This document shows, piece after piece, positions 1 to 10,835 of a stretch of DNA of 64,000 bases (its first letter is position 1; every line of letters starts with the position of its first letter). The translations under genes and the position numbers were made by a program. Origin of the DNA: Ferriphaselus amnicola (GTDB lineage Bacteria > Pseudomonadota > Gammaproteobacteria > Burkholderiales > Gallionellaceae); the NCBI RefSeq assembly GCF_000974685.2, contig NZ_AP018738.1:2480001-2544000 (forward strand), in the 5' to 3' direction. The notes beneath the pieces are model-generated. The model was not told the origin of the DNA and did no database searches. It saw only the letters and a program-made list of their open reading frames with translations.

Positions 1-166
1 CCAGCGTAATCTTGACCAAACTCATCACTTGCCCGATTCCGCCGTGCAATTCGGTCGCGATGCGTTGCCGATCATGTTCCTGCTCGTCCAGCAGTTGCGC
101 GAACATCAAGCGCAATCGCTGATCTGAACGACGCTCGCCATGATGTCCGTGCCCTTCAGTCGCCAT
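1..166 (-). CDS. Sensor histidine kinase, NarL/DegS type (HisKA_3), N-terminal fragment running off the window
   Basis: Read on the minus strand from an ATG at 166, with AGGGAG seven bases upstream as ribosome binding site, an open frame of 55 codons continues to the window edge. Around residues 32-50 it shows RQRIATELHGGIGQ, which matches the H-box of HisKA_3 dimerisation/phosphoacceptor domains (usual form ER.RIA.ELHD.LGQ), so the His is the probable phosphorylated residue. Only about 35 mostly polar residues precede the H-box. There is therefore no membrane segment or sensor domain in front of it, which suggests a soluble kinase or one with a truncated input region. The ATPase domain and any response regulator would lie to the left of the window. 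A plus-strand reading of the same bases is also open but has no recognisable motif. Confidence 0.72.
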   Translation of the reverse strand, partial: MATEGHGHHGERRSDQRLRLMFAQLLDEQEHDRQRIATELHGGIGQVMSLVKITL

Positions 167-254
167 GATCACTCCCTAGCAGTTTTAAATGCCGTTGAAC
201 CCGACTCCAATGCGCAGTCAAGTGGACTTTTCGCTGCGCATAAAGAGTACCACC

Positions 255-1826
255 TCAATCATCCAGCGACACGTTACGCGTCTCCGGCAGGAAGATCGCC
301 CCTAAGACAAGTGCAAGCAAGAGCAAGGCGACCGGATACCAAAGTCCTGCGATCGCATTTCCTGCTTGGACGCTCAACAGAGTGATCATGAACGGCGACA
401 TTCCCCCTATCCAACCCGCACTCAGATTATGCGGCAATGCCACGGCGGTGTAGCGCATGCGCGCTGGGAATAACTCGGCCAGCGTAGCCGTCTGCGGCCC
501 AGTGATAAGTGCAACGGCGACCACCAGTATCACCAAGAGCAAAAAGATCATTGTACGGTTGACCTGCTGCGTATCAGCCAGCTCGCGCCAACCTTCAGCT
601 TTCAGCGCCGCCATCAACGTGGCTGACTGAAATCCCGTGAGCTCGGCTTGTTGGCCGACCCGCACCCTCGTTTCTTCGGGCGCTGACGCGAGCTGGAGCG
701 TGTAAGTCACGCCGAGTTTGGCGAGCAACTCCTGATTCCGCTCGCAGTCGTTACGTGCGGTGGTAAATGGGCTGTAAGCGCAAGCTGCCCCATGCAGCTC
801 TACCGATACGTCACGATTGAATCGCTCTAAGGCTGGATTGCCGTAATGCAGCAGCCCTGTGTACACCGGAAAGATGGTCACGCTCCCCAGCAGCAAACCT
901 GCCAGCAGTACCGGTCGGCGACCTATCCGATCCGACAGCCAGCCGAACAAGATAGTCAAAGGGAACAGCAATAAGGTGCTACTCATTACCAACGTCCCCA
1001 CCAGCTGCGGGTCGAGCCTGACCACACTCTTTAGGAAAACGCTGGTATAGACCTGCGACGAGAAGAACAGTAATGAGCCACCCGCCGAGATGCAGAAGAA
1101 CAACAGCGCCATGCGACCACGTGTCTTAGGATCAGCAAAACACTCGCGCAGCGGCGCGCTCGACAGCGCTTTGTTCTCACGTAAACGGCTGAATACGGGC
1201 GACTCATGCAGGTTCAAACGGCTTTTTAGCGAAACCAGCAAAAGTACCGCCGAGAACAGGAACGGCACCCGCCACCCCCATGTATTGAAATCATCGCCGC
1301 TCAGGAAGGCCTGAAGCAATAGGATCTGGAATGTGGAAACCAGAATGCCTAGTGGCCCCATCAATTGCAATACGCTGGTATAGATGCCGCGCTGGTTCGC
1401 GGGTGCGTGTTCGGTCAAATACACTGCCGACCCCCCGATCTCACCACCCACAGAAAAACCTTGCAGCAAGCGCAATACCAATAATAACGCCGGCGCCAAC
1501 ATCCCGACCTGATGATAGGTCGGCAACAAACCCACGCCGAACGTCGCGCCGCCCATCAATACCAACGTGGCAATAAAGATCGGACGACGACCATATTTGT
1601 CGGCCAGCGAACCAAACAAAGCCGCCCCCAATGGCCTCACCAACATCCCCACGCCGAACGTCGCCAAACTTGCCAGCAAGGCCGCGACTGGATTCTCGGG
1701 TGGGAAGAACAACACGCTGAAGTAGGTGGCTAGCGACGCGAAGGTAAGGAAATCGTACCACTCAAGGAACGTGCCGAAACACGCCGCGATGGCGACCTTA
1801 CGTTGAATGATTTTTGTTTCTGACAT
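255..1826 (-). CDS. MFS transporter, metabolite:H+ symporter (MHS/ProP-ShiA) family
   Basis: Inner-membrane major facilitator of about 523 residues. The N-terminus carries the family's FGTFLEWYDF element near residue 20, followed by the loop 2-3 signature GSLADKYGRRP and the symmetric second-half signature GWLSDRIGRRP, so both six-helix halves are present. MHS members import small organic acids or osmolytes such as proline/betaine, shikimate, citrate or alpha-ketoglutarate with protons; the substrate cannot be assigned here. A roughly 95-residue hydrophilic stretch with three cysteines is inserted between two late helices (about residues 330-425) and should lie outside the membrane. The ATG at 1826 is used because the family usually starts a few residues before the first helix; a GTG five codons upstream is also open. 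It lies downstream of the MscS gene on the same strand and upstream of the kinase fragment. Confidence 0.85.
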   Translation of the reverse strand: MSETKIIQRKVAIAACFGTFLEWYDFLTFASLATYFSVLFFPPENPVAALLASLATFGVGMLVRPLGAALFGSLADKYGRRPIFIATLVLMGGATFGVGLLPTYHQVGMLAPALLLVLRLLQGFSVGGEIGGSAVYLTEHAPANQRGIYTSVLQLMGPLGILVSTFQILLLQAFLSGDDFNTWGWRVPFLFSAVLLLVSLKSRLNLHESPVFSRLRENKALSSAPLRECFADPKTRGRMALLFFCISAGGSLLFFSSQVYTSVFLKSVVRLDPQLVGTLVMSSTLLLFPLTILFGWLSDRIGRRPVLLAGLLLGSVTIFPVYTGLLHYGNPALERFNRDVSVELHGAACAYSPFTTARNDCERNQELLAKLGVTYTLQLASAPEETRVRVGQQAELTGFQSATLMAALKAEGWRELADTQQVNRTMIFLLLVILVVAVALITGPQTATLAELFPARMRYTAVALPHNLSAGWIGGMSPFMITLLSVQAGNAIAGLWYPVALLLLALVLGAIFLPETRNVSLDD

Positions 1827-1923
1827 AGTGCGCAGCGCCACTGGCGAATTTTCTAACGAGAAAAGCAGCGATAACCTCGCTCATGGGCAACCGGAACGAA
1901 CCGCTCGTGCGATGCTGAAAGTG

Positions 1924-2994
1924 TCATTTCACCTGCTCTGTGGGCGGCACTAGATTTATCGTGCGCGTCGGAAAAGCGAAGTCAGCACCATGTCGCGCCA
2001 CGATCTCCGCTATCGCCAACAGCACCGACTGCTTACTTTCGCTGAACCTGACACCATCAATGCTCGAAGTATATGCTTGAACCATCAGATTAAGACTGGA
2101 CTCCCCGTAGCTATTGAACGAAACGATCACCTCTTTGCTCGAATCGATGTCTGGGCGAGACAACAACATGGCACGCGCCTCTGCACAAATAGCCTCGATC
2201 TGCGGCAAATCCTCGTAACGCAAACCGATGGTTTCCTCGATGCGACGATGACTACGCCGCGAAAGATTCACCAGCACAATGGAATTAAACACAGAATTAG
2301 GCACGTAGATCATATCCATGTTCCGGGAGCGCAACGCCGTTTGACGCCAACCGATGTATTCGACCTGCCCCTCAAGCTGCTTATCAGGAGAACGGATCGA
2401 CTCGCCAAGCTTGAATGGGCGATCCAAATGCAGCATCAACCCGCCCAATAGATTCGCCAGAAAATCCTTGGCGGCAAAGCCGATAGCGATACCACCGACA
2501 CCGCCAAAGGCCAGCACCCCAGAGATACTGAATCCTAGCGATTGGATAATGACCAACCCCGTCAGCACCACCACGGTGATCCGCGCCACCTTAGCGATCC
2601 CATGTATGGTGGTCAGATCGAGCTCCTGTCCTTGCCCAATCTGGTGCGCCCTCACACCATCCACACCTTGCCGGATCAGCACAAAGAAAAACCACGCGAC
2701 ACACAGCGTCAGCGAGATTGTGCGCGCATGAACCAGCAGCACCGGCAACGCTTGCTGCAACGAATCATAATGAACATAGGCTGCAACGAAGATACCGGAT
2801 AGCCAGATAAGCACCGGCAAAGGCTTGCGCGCCGCCTCCAGCACCACATCATCCCAAATATTACTGGTGCCAGCGCTGATCCGCTCGAACCGACGCAAGG
2901 CGATGCCAGTCAGAAAATGTGCAGCGAGGGTGGCAGAGAATACGAGGATCAGGCTCCAGTGGTGCGGAGAAATCTCAGCGAGCAAACCATTCAT
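1924..2994 (-). CDS. MscS-family mechanosensitive ion channel
   Basis: Inner-membrane protein of about 356 residues with several N-terminal hydrophobic helices followed by the MscS pore and beta domain. The pore-lining helix is visible as GVLAFGGVGGIAIGFAAKDF, with the Gly/Ala packing typical of TM3, followed by LANLLGGLMLHLDRPFKLGE and the downstream beta-barrel and alpha/beta region. These channels open under membrane tension to release solutes on osmotic downshock. The ATG at 2994 is chosen because the open frame further upstream runs into the terminator and tRNA-Phe gene and is not plausible protein; a GGGG stretch lies a few bases upstream. The tRNA gene precedes it on the same strand, separated by a terminator. 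Confidence 0.9.
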   Translation of the reverse strand: MNGLLAEISPHHWSLILVFSATLAAHFLTGIALRRFERISAGTSNIWDDVVLEAARKPLPVLIWLSGIFVAAYVHYDSLQQALPVLLVHARTISLTLCVAWFFFVLIRQGVDGVRAHQIGQGQELDLTTIHGIAKVARITVVVLTGLVIIQSLGFSISGVLAFGGVGGIAIGFAAKDFLANLLGGLMLHLDRPFKLGESIRSPDKQLEGQVEYIGWRQTALRSRNMDMIYVPNSVFNSIVLVNLSRRSHRRIEETIGLRYEDLPQIEAICAEARAMLLSRPDIDSSKEVIVSFNSYGESSLNLMVQAYTSSIDGVRFSESKQSVLLAIAEIVARHGADFAFPTRTINLVPPTEQVK

Positions 2995-3042
2995 ACGAAC
3001 CCCATTCCTTGGCGACGAAGTTATGGAACTTAGCCCAGAAAC

Positions 3043-3071
3043 AAAAAAACCAACCGCGAAAGGTTGGTTTT
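3043..3071 (-). terminator. Rho-independent terminator after tRNA-Phe
   Basis: On the minus strand AACCAACC and GGTTGGTT form an eight-base stem (3048-3055 with 3062-3069) around a six-base loop and are followed by a run of T. It lies just beyond the 3' end of the tRNA and separates it from the MscS gene. Confidence 0.8.
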
Positions 3072-3078
3072 CAAAATT

Positions 3079-3154
3079 TGGTGGCTCGGGGCGGAATCGA
3101 ACCACCGACACAAGGATTTTCAATCCTCTGCTCTACCGACTGAGCTACCGAGCC
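3079..3154 (-). tRNA. tRNA-Phe (anticodon GAA)
   Basis: A complete 76-nt tRNA on the minus strand beginning GGCTCGG, with the D-arm AGCTCAGTCGGTAGAGC, the anticodon stem-loop GGATTGAAAATCC (anticodon GAA), the T-arm loop GGTTCGATTCC and an acceptor 3' strand CCGAGCC paired to the 5' end. CCA is encoded in the DNA. The anticodon loop and D-arm match those of bacterial tRNA-Phe. It is preceded by a consensus -10 box and followed by a terminator, so it is a single-gene transcription unit. Confidence 0.97.
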
Positions 3155-3200
3155 ATCTTTTCGCTTAATTCGGAGCAAGTCCGACTTGGCGAAGGCGCGC

Positions 3201-3206
3201 ATTATA
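3201..3206 (-). promoter_or_regulatory. -10 box of the tRNA-Phe promoter
   Basis: The minus strand reads TATAAT followed by GCGCGCC, a GC-rich discriminator typical of growth-rate and stringent-controlled stable RNA promoters. It lies about 45 bases upstream of the mature tRNA 5' end. No good -35 hexamer stands at 16-18 bases; TTGGCA is present but about 23 bases away. Confidence 0.6.
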
Positions 3207-3297
3207 CCGTAATTCGTTTTTTGCGCTAGTGCCAAGTTACCATGTACCGAGAATACGGGAACCATAGGTGTGACGCTGCACTATCCACACGGCTGCA

Positions 3298-3747
3298 TCA
3301 ATGCACGTCCACCAATTCCACATCGAATATCAGTGTGGCATTCGGCGGGATCACGCCGCCCGCACCGCGATCACCGTAACCCAAGGCGGGTGGGATCGCC
3401 AAGCGGCGTTGACCACCGACCTTCATCCCTTCCACGCCCTGCTCCCAACCCTTGATGACCTGCCCAGCGCCCAGCGGGAATTCGAACGCTGCGCCGTGGT
3501 CGGCAGAGCTATCGAACTTCGTACCCTTGTGCTCCGGCGCAGCCTCGTCGTAGAGCCAGCCGGTGTAGTTCACCAACACCTTGTGGCCGGACGCGGCGAG
3601 TTTGCCTTCGCCAGCCTTGAGTTCGGTGACGACGAGTTCCGTGATGTTCGACGGCGGCGCAGGCGGCAACTTGGGCTTGGTGACCACGGTGTATATCAAA
3701 CCGACACCTGCCAGCACCGCTGCGATTGGCAGAAAAAAGCTTTTCAT
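3298..3747 (-). CDS. FKBP-type peptidyl-prolyl cis-trans isomerase, membrane-anchored or exported
   Basis: A 149-residue protein. An N-terminal hydrophobic segment (about residues 4-20) is followed by a short Pro-rich linker and one FKBP domain with VNYTGWL, KFDSS, FPLG.GQVIKGWEQGV and IPPALGYG near the catalytic pocket. The domain closes with PPNATLIFDVELVDV. FKBPs catalyse cis-trans isomerisation of Xaa-Pro bonds. The hydrophobic segment suggests a periplasmic domain held in the inner membrane or released after cleavage; there is no lipobox. The ATG at 3747 has GAGG eight bases upstream, so a longer open frame is rejected. It follows the two-domain FKBP gene on the same strand after a 45-base gap and is probably co-transcribed with it. 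Confidence 0.9.
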   Translation of the reverse strand: MKSFFLPIAAVLAGVGLIYTVVTKPKLPPAPPSNITELVVTELKAGEGKLAASGHKVLVNYTGWLYDEAAPEHKGTKFDSSADHGAAFEFPLGAGQVIKGWEQGVEGMKVGGQRRLAIPPALGYGDRGAGGVIPPNATLIFDVELVDVH

Positions 3748-3792
3748 GGGCGACCTCAGATTACGTAAAAGATACAGTTTGTACGCCAAGGC

Positions 3793-4479
3793 TCAGCTCA
3801 AACCCAGCAATTCCACGTCGAACACCAGCGTCGCATTCGGTGGGATCACGCCGCCCGCACCACGACGGCCATAACCCATCTCCGGCGGGATGATGAGGGT
3901 GCGGCTGCCGCCGACCTTCATGCCCTGCACGCCGATGTCCCAACCCGAAATGACTTGCCCTTGACCCAGCGGGAAGTCGAACGGCTCGTTACGATCGTGC
4001 GAGCTATCGAACTTCGTCCCCTTGTTCTCCGGCGCGTTCTTGTCGAACAGCCAGCCGGTGTAATGCACCGTCACCAGCTGCCCTTCCTTAGCCTCTTCAC
4101 CTTCACCGACCTTGGTGTCGATGCACTCGGTATGGATCACCTTGAGCAGCTTCACATCAAACACCAGCGTCGCGTTCGGCGGAATGACGCCACCCGCACC
4201 TCGCGGCCCATAGCCCATCTCCGGTGGGATCACCAAAGTGCGCTGCCCGCCTTCCTTCATCCCTTGCACACCGACATCCCAGCCCTGAATCACGCGCCCG
4301 CCACCCAGCGGAAAATCGAACGGCTCGTTACGGTCGAGCGAGCTATCGAACTTCTTGCCCTTGTTGTCCGGGGCGCTCTCGTCGAACAGCCAGCCGGTGT
4401 AATGCACGATGACGTTCTGTCCGGCCTGCGCTTCCGCGCCTTCGCCTAGTTTGGTGTCGGTTTTAATGAGTTCGGTCAT
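3793..4479 (-). CDS. Tandem two-domain FKBP-type peptidyl-prolyl isomerase
   Basis: A 228-residue protein made of two full FKBP domains (about residues 1-114 and 115-228) that are very similar to each other. Both contain [42 protein letters not shown] and [16 protein letters not shown]. No signal peptide is seen, so it is probably cytoplasmic, unlike its downstream neighbour. The ATG at 4479 has AGGAAA seven bases upstream. Single-domain FKBPs of 110-120 residues are the usual form. The near-repeat implies an internal gene duplication, with the neighbouring gene as a third and more diverged copy. It may act as a chaperone with two active sites; partners are unknown. Confidence 0.9.
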   Translation of the reverse strand: MTELIKTDTKLGEGAEAQAGQNVIVHYTGWLFDESAPDNKGKKFDSSLDRNEPFDFPLGGGRVIQGWDVGVQGMKEGGQRTLVIPPEMGYGPRGAGGVIPPNATLVFDVKLLKVIHTECIDTKVGEGEEAKEGQLVTVHYTGWLFDKNAPENKGTKFDSSHDRNEPFDFPLGQGQVISGWDIGVQGMKVGGSRTLIIPPEMGYGRRGAGGVIPPNATLVFDVELLGLS

Positions 4480-4503
4480 GCTGATTTCCTTTGGTTGATT
4501 TTC

Positions 4504-4570
4504 GTAGGGTAGGCAAAAGCACCGCGTTGCCCACCGATTTGTTCCGCGTGGGCACTTGTGCCCACCCTAC
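4504..4570. repeat. Short palindromic REP/MITE-like repeat with GTAGGGT(A/G)GGC termini
   Basis: A 67-bp intergenic element whose left end GTAGGGTAGGC and right end GCCCACCCTAC are imperfect inverted repeats. An inner perfect palindrome GTGGGCACTTGTGCCCAC sits at its right side. It lies between the unknown membrane gene and the tandem FKBP gene and has no coding capacity. Its form suggests a dispersed, folding repeat of the kind found in many copies in proteobacterial genomes; copy number cannot be seen from one window. Confidence 0.6.
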
Positions 4571-4575
4571 ATGGC

Positions 4576-5103
4576 TCAATAACTCCTGAAGGAAAAATAT
4601 GCAACCGGAGAGTTTTCCAGCACTCCCCAATTGCGATATTCGCCACTCTCGCCATCTTGAACGGTCAGCTCAATTGCGGATTGAGCTCCTTTGATACTAA
4701 CTGGACTGCAGATTGTCGATATTGGCACTCTCTTTTGCTTTGTATCTGATAGCAGCTTCTGTCTGAGTAAGTTGTAGTCCTCAGATGAAAGTTCGATTAG
4801 TGCGCAGGAAGTGTAATCCCCATGAATGTCAGGATAGCTAGCATACCTCTGTGTGACGACCCCTGACTTTGGGAAACCAATCCCAGAGACATGCTCAAAC
4901 TCTTCTACATAAAATGAATCTGATGGGTAAAAAGCACCGTAAACAATGTAGGTTACGAATCCGAAAAAGGCAATGCTGACAACTTTCCAGAATCTACCCT
5001 TCCCCCACAGCCAGTAGGAAATATATCCCATAGAGGCGAAGGGAACGATTACTGCCAAGCCTAGCAGAGCAATGTATATGTAGACGTCTGGATGCTCCAG
5101 CAT
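4576..5103 (-). CDS. Unknown small membrane protein
   Basis: I do not recognise this protein of about 175 residues. It has two hydrophobic helices near the N-terminus (IYIALLGLAVIVPFASMGYI and a second beginning VVSIAFFGFVTYIV), then a soluble C-terminal domain of about 115 residues with two cysteines and a Ser/Asp-rich surface, likely periplasmic if the hairpin is standard. The gene is visibly more AT-rich than metH upstream and the FKBP genes downstream, which hints at acquisition. The ATG at 5103 lies nine bases after the metH stop. A GTG at 5139 inside metH is also open. No clear ribosome binding site favours either start. A palindromic repeat follows the stop codon. Confidence 0.6.
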   Translation of the reverse strand: MLEHPDVYIYIALLGLAVIVPFASMGYISYWLWGKGRFWKVVSIAFFGFVTYIVYGAFYPSDSFYVEEFEHVSGIGFPKSGVVTQRYASYPDIHGDYTSCALIELSSEDYNLLRQKLLSDTKQKRVPISTICSPVSIKGAQSAIELTVQDGESGEYRNWGVLENSPVAYFSFRSY

Positions 5104-5111
5104 GGGCACTG

Positions 5112-8798
<3,687 letters not shown>

Positions 8799-8858
8799 GG
8801 CGGCGGTGCGGCTAAAAATGAGCGGGAATTTTACCATGCAACTCCGCCCACTCGCTCC

Positions 8859-9329
8859 CTAGGCTTGGTCGTCCAACGAAGGCGCATTTTCCTGACCAAC
8901 TGGGGAGGTGGTCACCAACCGATAGACGATGCCACTGATGAGCAAGCCGCCGAGTAGCAAACCATAATGCAGCGGGTTGAATACTTGCCCGGTCTGAGCG
9001 GTGTTGGTGATGACTTGCACTGGCTGAATGATCATCTCGCGAATCACCGAGATCATCGCCACCTCGACGAACACCCGCACATAGACGCGCCCAGTCTGGA
9101 CATAAGTGATCTCCGCCGAGATCAGCGTTGATAGCGTCCACAGCACGAACAGCGAACCTAGCGCGTGGAAGAATCCCTGGGCCGCATTGCCGCCATGCCA
9201 AGCCGAAAGCGCCGACGAGCCGAAATCCAAGATCACCATGACGCTGGCAACACCCATCGCCAAAGCAAGCAGTACGTGCAAAAAACGGTTGAAGCCATTC
9301 AATCCAGTGAGCAAGCGTTTTTCAAACAT
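8859..9329 (-). CDS. PsiE-like (phosphate-starvation-inducible E family) membrane protein
   Basis: A 156-residue inner-membrane protein with four hydrophobic segments. The region VQTGRVYVRVFVEVAMISVI with REMIIQPVQ between helices is typical of the PsiE/DUF family, in which charged residues lie within a conserved cytoplasmic loop. The biochemical role is unknown; the family name comes from E. coli psiE, a phosphate-starvation gene. The ATG at 9329 has AAGGAA six bases upstream, so the longer upstream frame, which overlaps livF, is rejected. It lies 16 bases after livF and just before metH on the same strand, so it may be transcribed with the liv genes. No Pho box is evident. Confidence 0.75.
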   Translation of the reverse strand: MFEKRLLTGLNGFNRFLHVLLALAMGVASVMVILDFGSSALSAWHGGNAAQGFFHALGSLFVLWTLSTLISAEITYVQTGRVYVRVFVEVAMISVIREMIIQPVQVITNTAQTGQVFNPLHYGLLLGGLLISGIVYRLVTTSPVGQENAPSLDDQA

Positions 9330-9345
9330 GATGTTCCTTTCAGGG

Positions 9346-10059
9346 TTAGCCGCCGAGGTAAGCTCGGCGAACTTCGTCGCTGCCGAGCAGCGTGGTGGCG
9401 GCATCAGCAAGGGTGATCTTGCCACTTTCCAACACGTAACCGCGTTGAGCAACTTGCAGGGCGAGCTTGGCATTCTGCTCGACCAATAGGATGGACACGC
9501 CTTGCGCCGCGATGTCGCGCACCGTCTCGAAGATCTTGGCGACCATCAGCGGTGCCAGTCCCATGCTGGGCTCGTCCAGCATCAGCAGCTTAGGGCGCGA
9601 CATCAGCGCGCGCGCCATCGCCACCATCTGCTGCTCACCACCGGACAGCGTGCCCGCCAGTTGTTCGCGGCGCTCAGCCAGTCGAGGAAAGATGGTGTAC
9701 ATGCGATCAAGATCAGCGGCGATCTCGGCAGTGTCGCGACGAGTGTAAGCACCCATTTGCAGATTTTCAGCCACGGTCAAGCGAGCGAACACGCCGCGCC
9801 CTTCTGGCACCAGCGCCAGTCCGTCGCATACACGTTGATGCGCGGGAACACGCGCCAGATCGCTGCCGCGATAGTGGATACTGCCGGATACTGGATGCAG
9901 CAATCCGGCCAGCGTCTTCAACGCCGTAGTCTTGCCCGCGCCGTTGCTGCCGATGAGCGCGACCAATTCGCCCTCACCCACTTCGAGACTGATGCCTTTG
10001 AGCGCTTGGATGCCGCCGTAGCTGACCTTGAGATCGTTGACTTGCAGCAGCGCTCTCAT
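9346..10059 (-). CDS. livF: Branched-chain amino-acid-type ABC transporter ATPase LivF
   Basis: A 237-residue cytoplasmic ATPase with Walker A GSNGAGKTT (about residues 38-46), ABC signature LSGGEQQ, Walker B LLMLDEPS and the LivF-typical C-terminal ESGKITLADAATTLLG. It powers import together with LivG and the LivH/LivM channel. Its start overlaps the livG stop by four bases (ATGA), showing translational coupling. Substrates of this family include Leu/Ile/Val and also amides, urea and aromatic acids, so the substrate is not fixed by sequence. Confidence 0.93.
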   Translation of the reverse strand: MRALLQVNDLKVSYGGIQALKGISLEVGEGELVALIGSNGAGKTTALKTLAGLLHPVSGSIHYRGSDLARVPAHQRVCDGLALVPEGRGVFARLTVAENLQMGAYTRRDTAEIAADLDRMYTIFPRLAERREQLAGTLSGGEQQMVAMARALMSRPKLLMLDEPSMGLAPLMVAKIFETVRDIAAQGVSILLVEQNAKLALQVAQRGYVLESGKITLADAATTLLGSDEVRRAYLGG

Positions 10060-10835
10060 GCTTCGTCTCCACCCAGATAAGCCGCGATCACGGCAGGGTT
10101 AGCACGCACTTCGTCCGGCACGCCCTCGGCGATCTTCTTGCCGTAATCCAGCACGGCCACGCGGTCGCACAAGCCCATGATGAGTTTCACGTCGTGCTCG
10201 ATCAGCAGCACGGTCACACCACTGGCGCGTATGGTCTGCAACAGCGCCTTGAGGCTTTCGGTCTCGGTGGCATTCATGCCAGCGGCAGGCTCGTCCAGCG
10301 CCAGCAATTTTGGCTCGGTCGCGAGGGCGCGGGCGATCTCCAGCCGCCGCTGCTCGCCGTAGGAAAGATGCTTGGCCAACGTCTGATGCGGACGTTCGAT
10401 GCCAACGTAGCGCAGCAACTCGCGGGCGCGCTGCACGATGGCGCGCTCCTCGGCACGGGTCGCGGCATTGCGGCTGAGCGCACCCCAAATGCCGGAGCGA
10501 GTCCGTACGTGGCGACCGACCATGACGTTCTCCAGCGCGGTCATGTTGGCGAACAAGCGGATGTTCTGAAAGGTGCGCGCGATGCCAGCCCCAGCCAGCA
10601 CATTGGGTTTGCACTGCACGTAAGTCTTGCCGTCGAAGTTGAAAGCACCATCGTCGAGCTGATACAAGCCGGTGACAACGTTGAACAGCGTGGTCTTACC
10701 CGCGCCATTGGGGCCAATCAGGCCATAGATCTCTCCGCGCCGGATATGCAGCGACACATCAGACAGCGCCGCCAGCCCACCGAAGCGTTTGCCAATGCCC
10801 GACAGTTGCAGCAATACGTCATTGGCCGAGGTCAT
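10056..10835 (-). CDS. livG: Branched-chain amino-acid-type ABC transporter ATPase LivG
   Basis: A 259-residue ATPase with Walker A GPNGAGKTT, signature LSYGEQRRLEIARALA, Walker B LLALDEPAAGMN and the LivG/BraF hallmark insert GIARTFQNIRLFANMTALENVMVG. It ends with LIEHDVKLIMGLCDRVAVLDYG and PAVIAAYLGG, as is normal for LivG. It pairs with LivF as the heterodimeric motor. The start lies inside the end of livM (17-base overlap). Confidence 0.93.
   Translation of the reverse strand: MTSANDVLLQLSGIGKRFGGLAALSDVSLHIRRGEIYGLIGPNGAGKTTLFNVVTGLYQLDDGAFNFDGKTYVQCKPNVLAGAGIARTFQNIRLFANMTALENVMVGRHVRTRSGIWGALSRNAATRAEERAIVQRARELLRYVGIERPHQTLAKHLSYGEQRRLEIARALATEPKLLALDEPAAGMNATETESLKALLQTIRASGVTVLLIEHDVKLIMGLCDRVAVLDYGKKIAEGVPDEVRANPAVIAAYLGGDEA

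Noticed and set aside
2-127. Plus-strand open frame at the left edge ending in TGA
   Set aside because: The overlapping minus-strand frame has an ATG, a good ribosome binding site and a HisKA_3 H-box, while the plus reading has no recognisable motif.
167-254. TGCGCAG / CTGCGCA inverted repeat between the MFS gene and the kinase fragment
   Set aside because: Only seven bases with an 18-base loop and no T-run, so it is not supported as a terminator or operator.
2995-3123. N-terminal extension of the MscS frame
   Set aside because: It runs into the terminator and tRNA-Phe gene and has no membrane-protein character; the internal ATG at 2994 is preferred.
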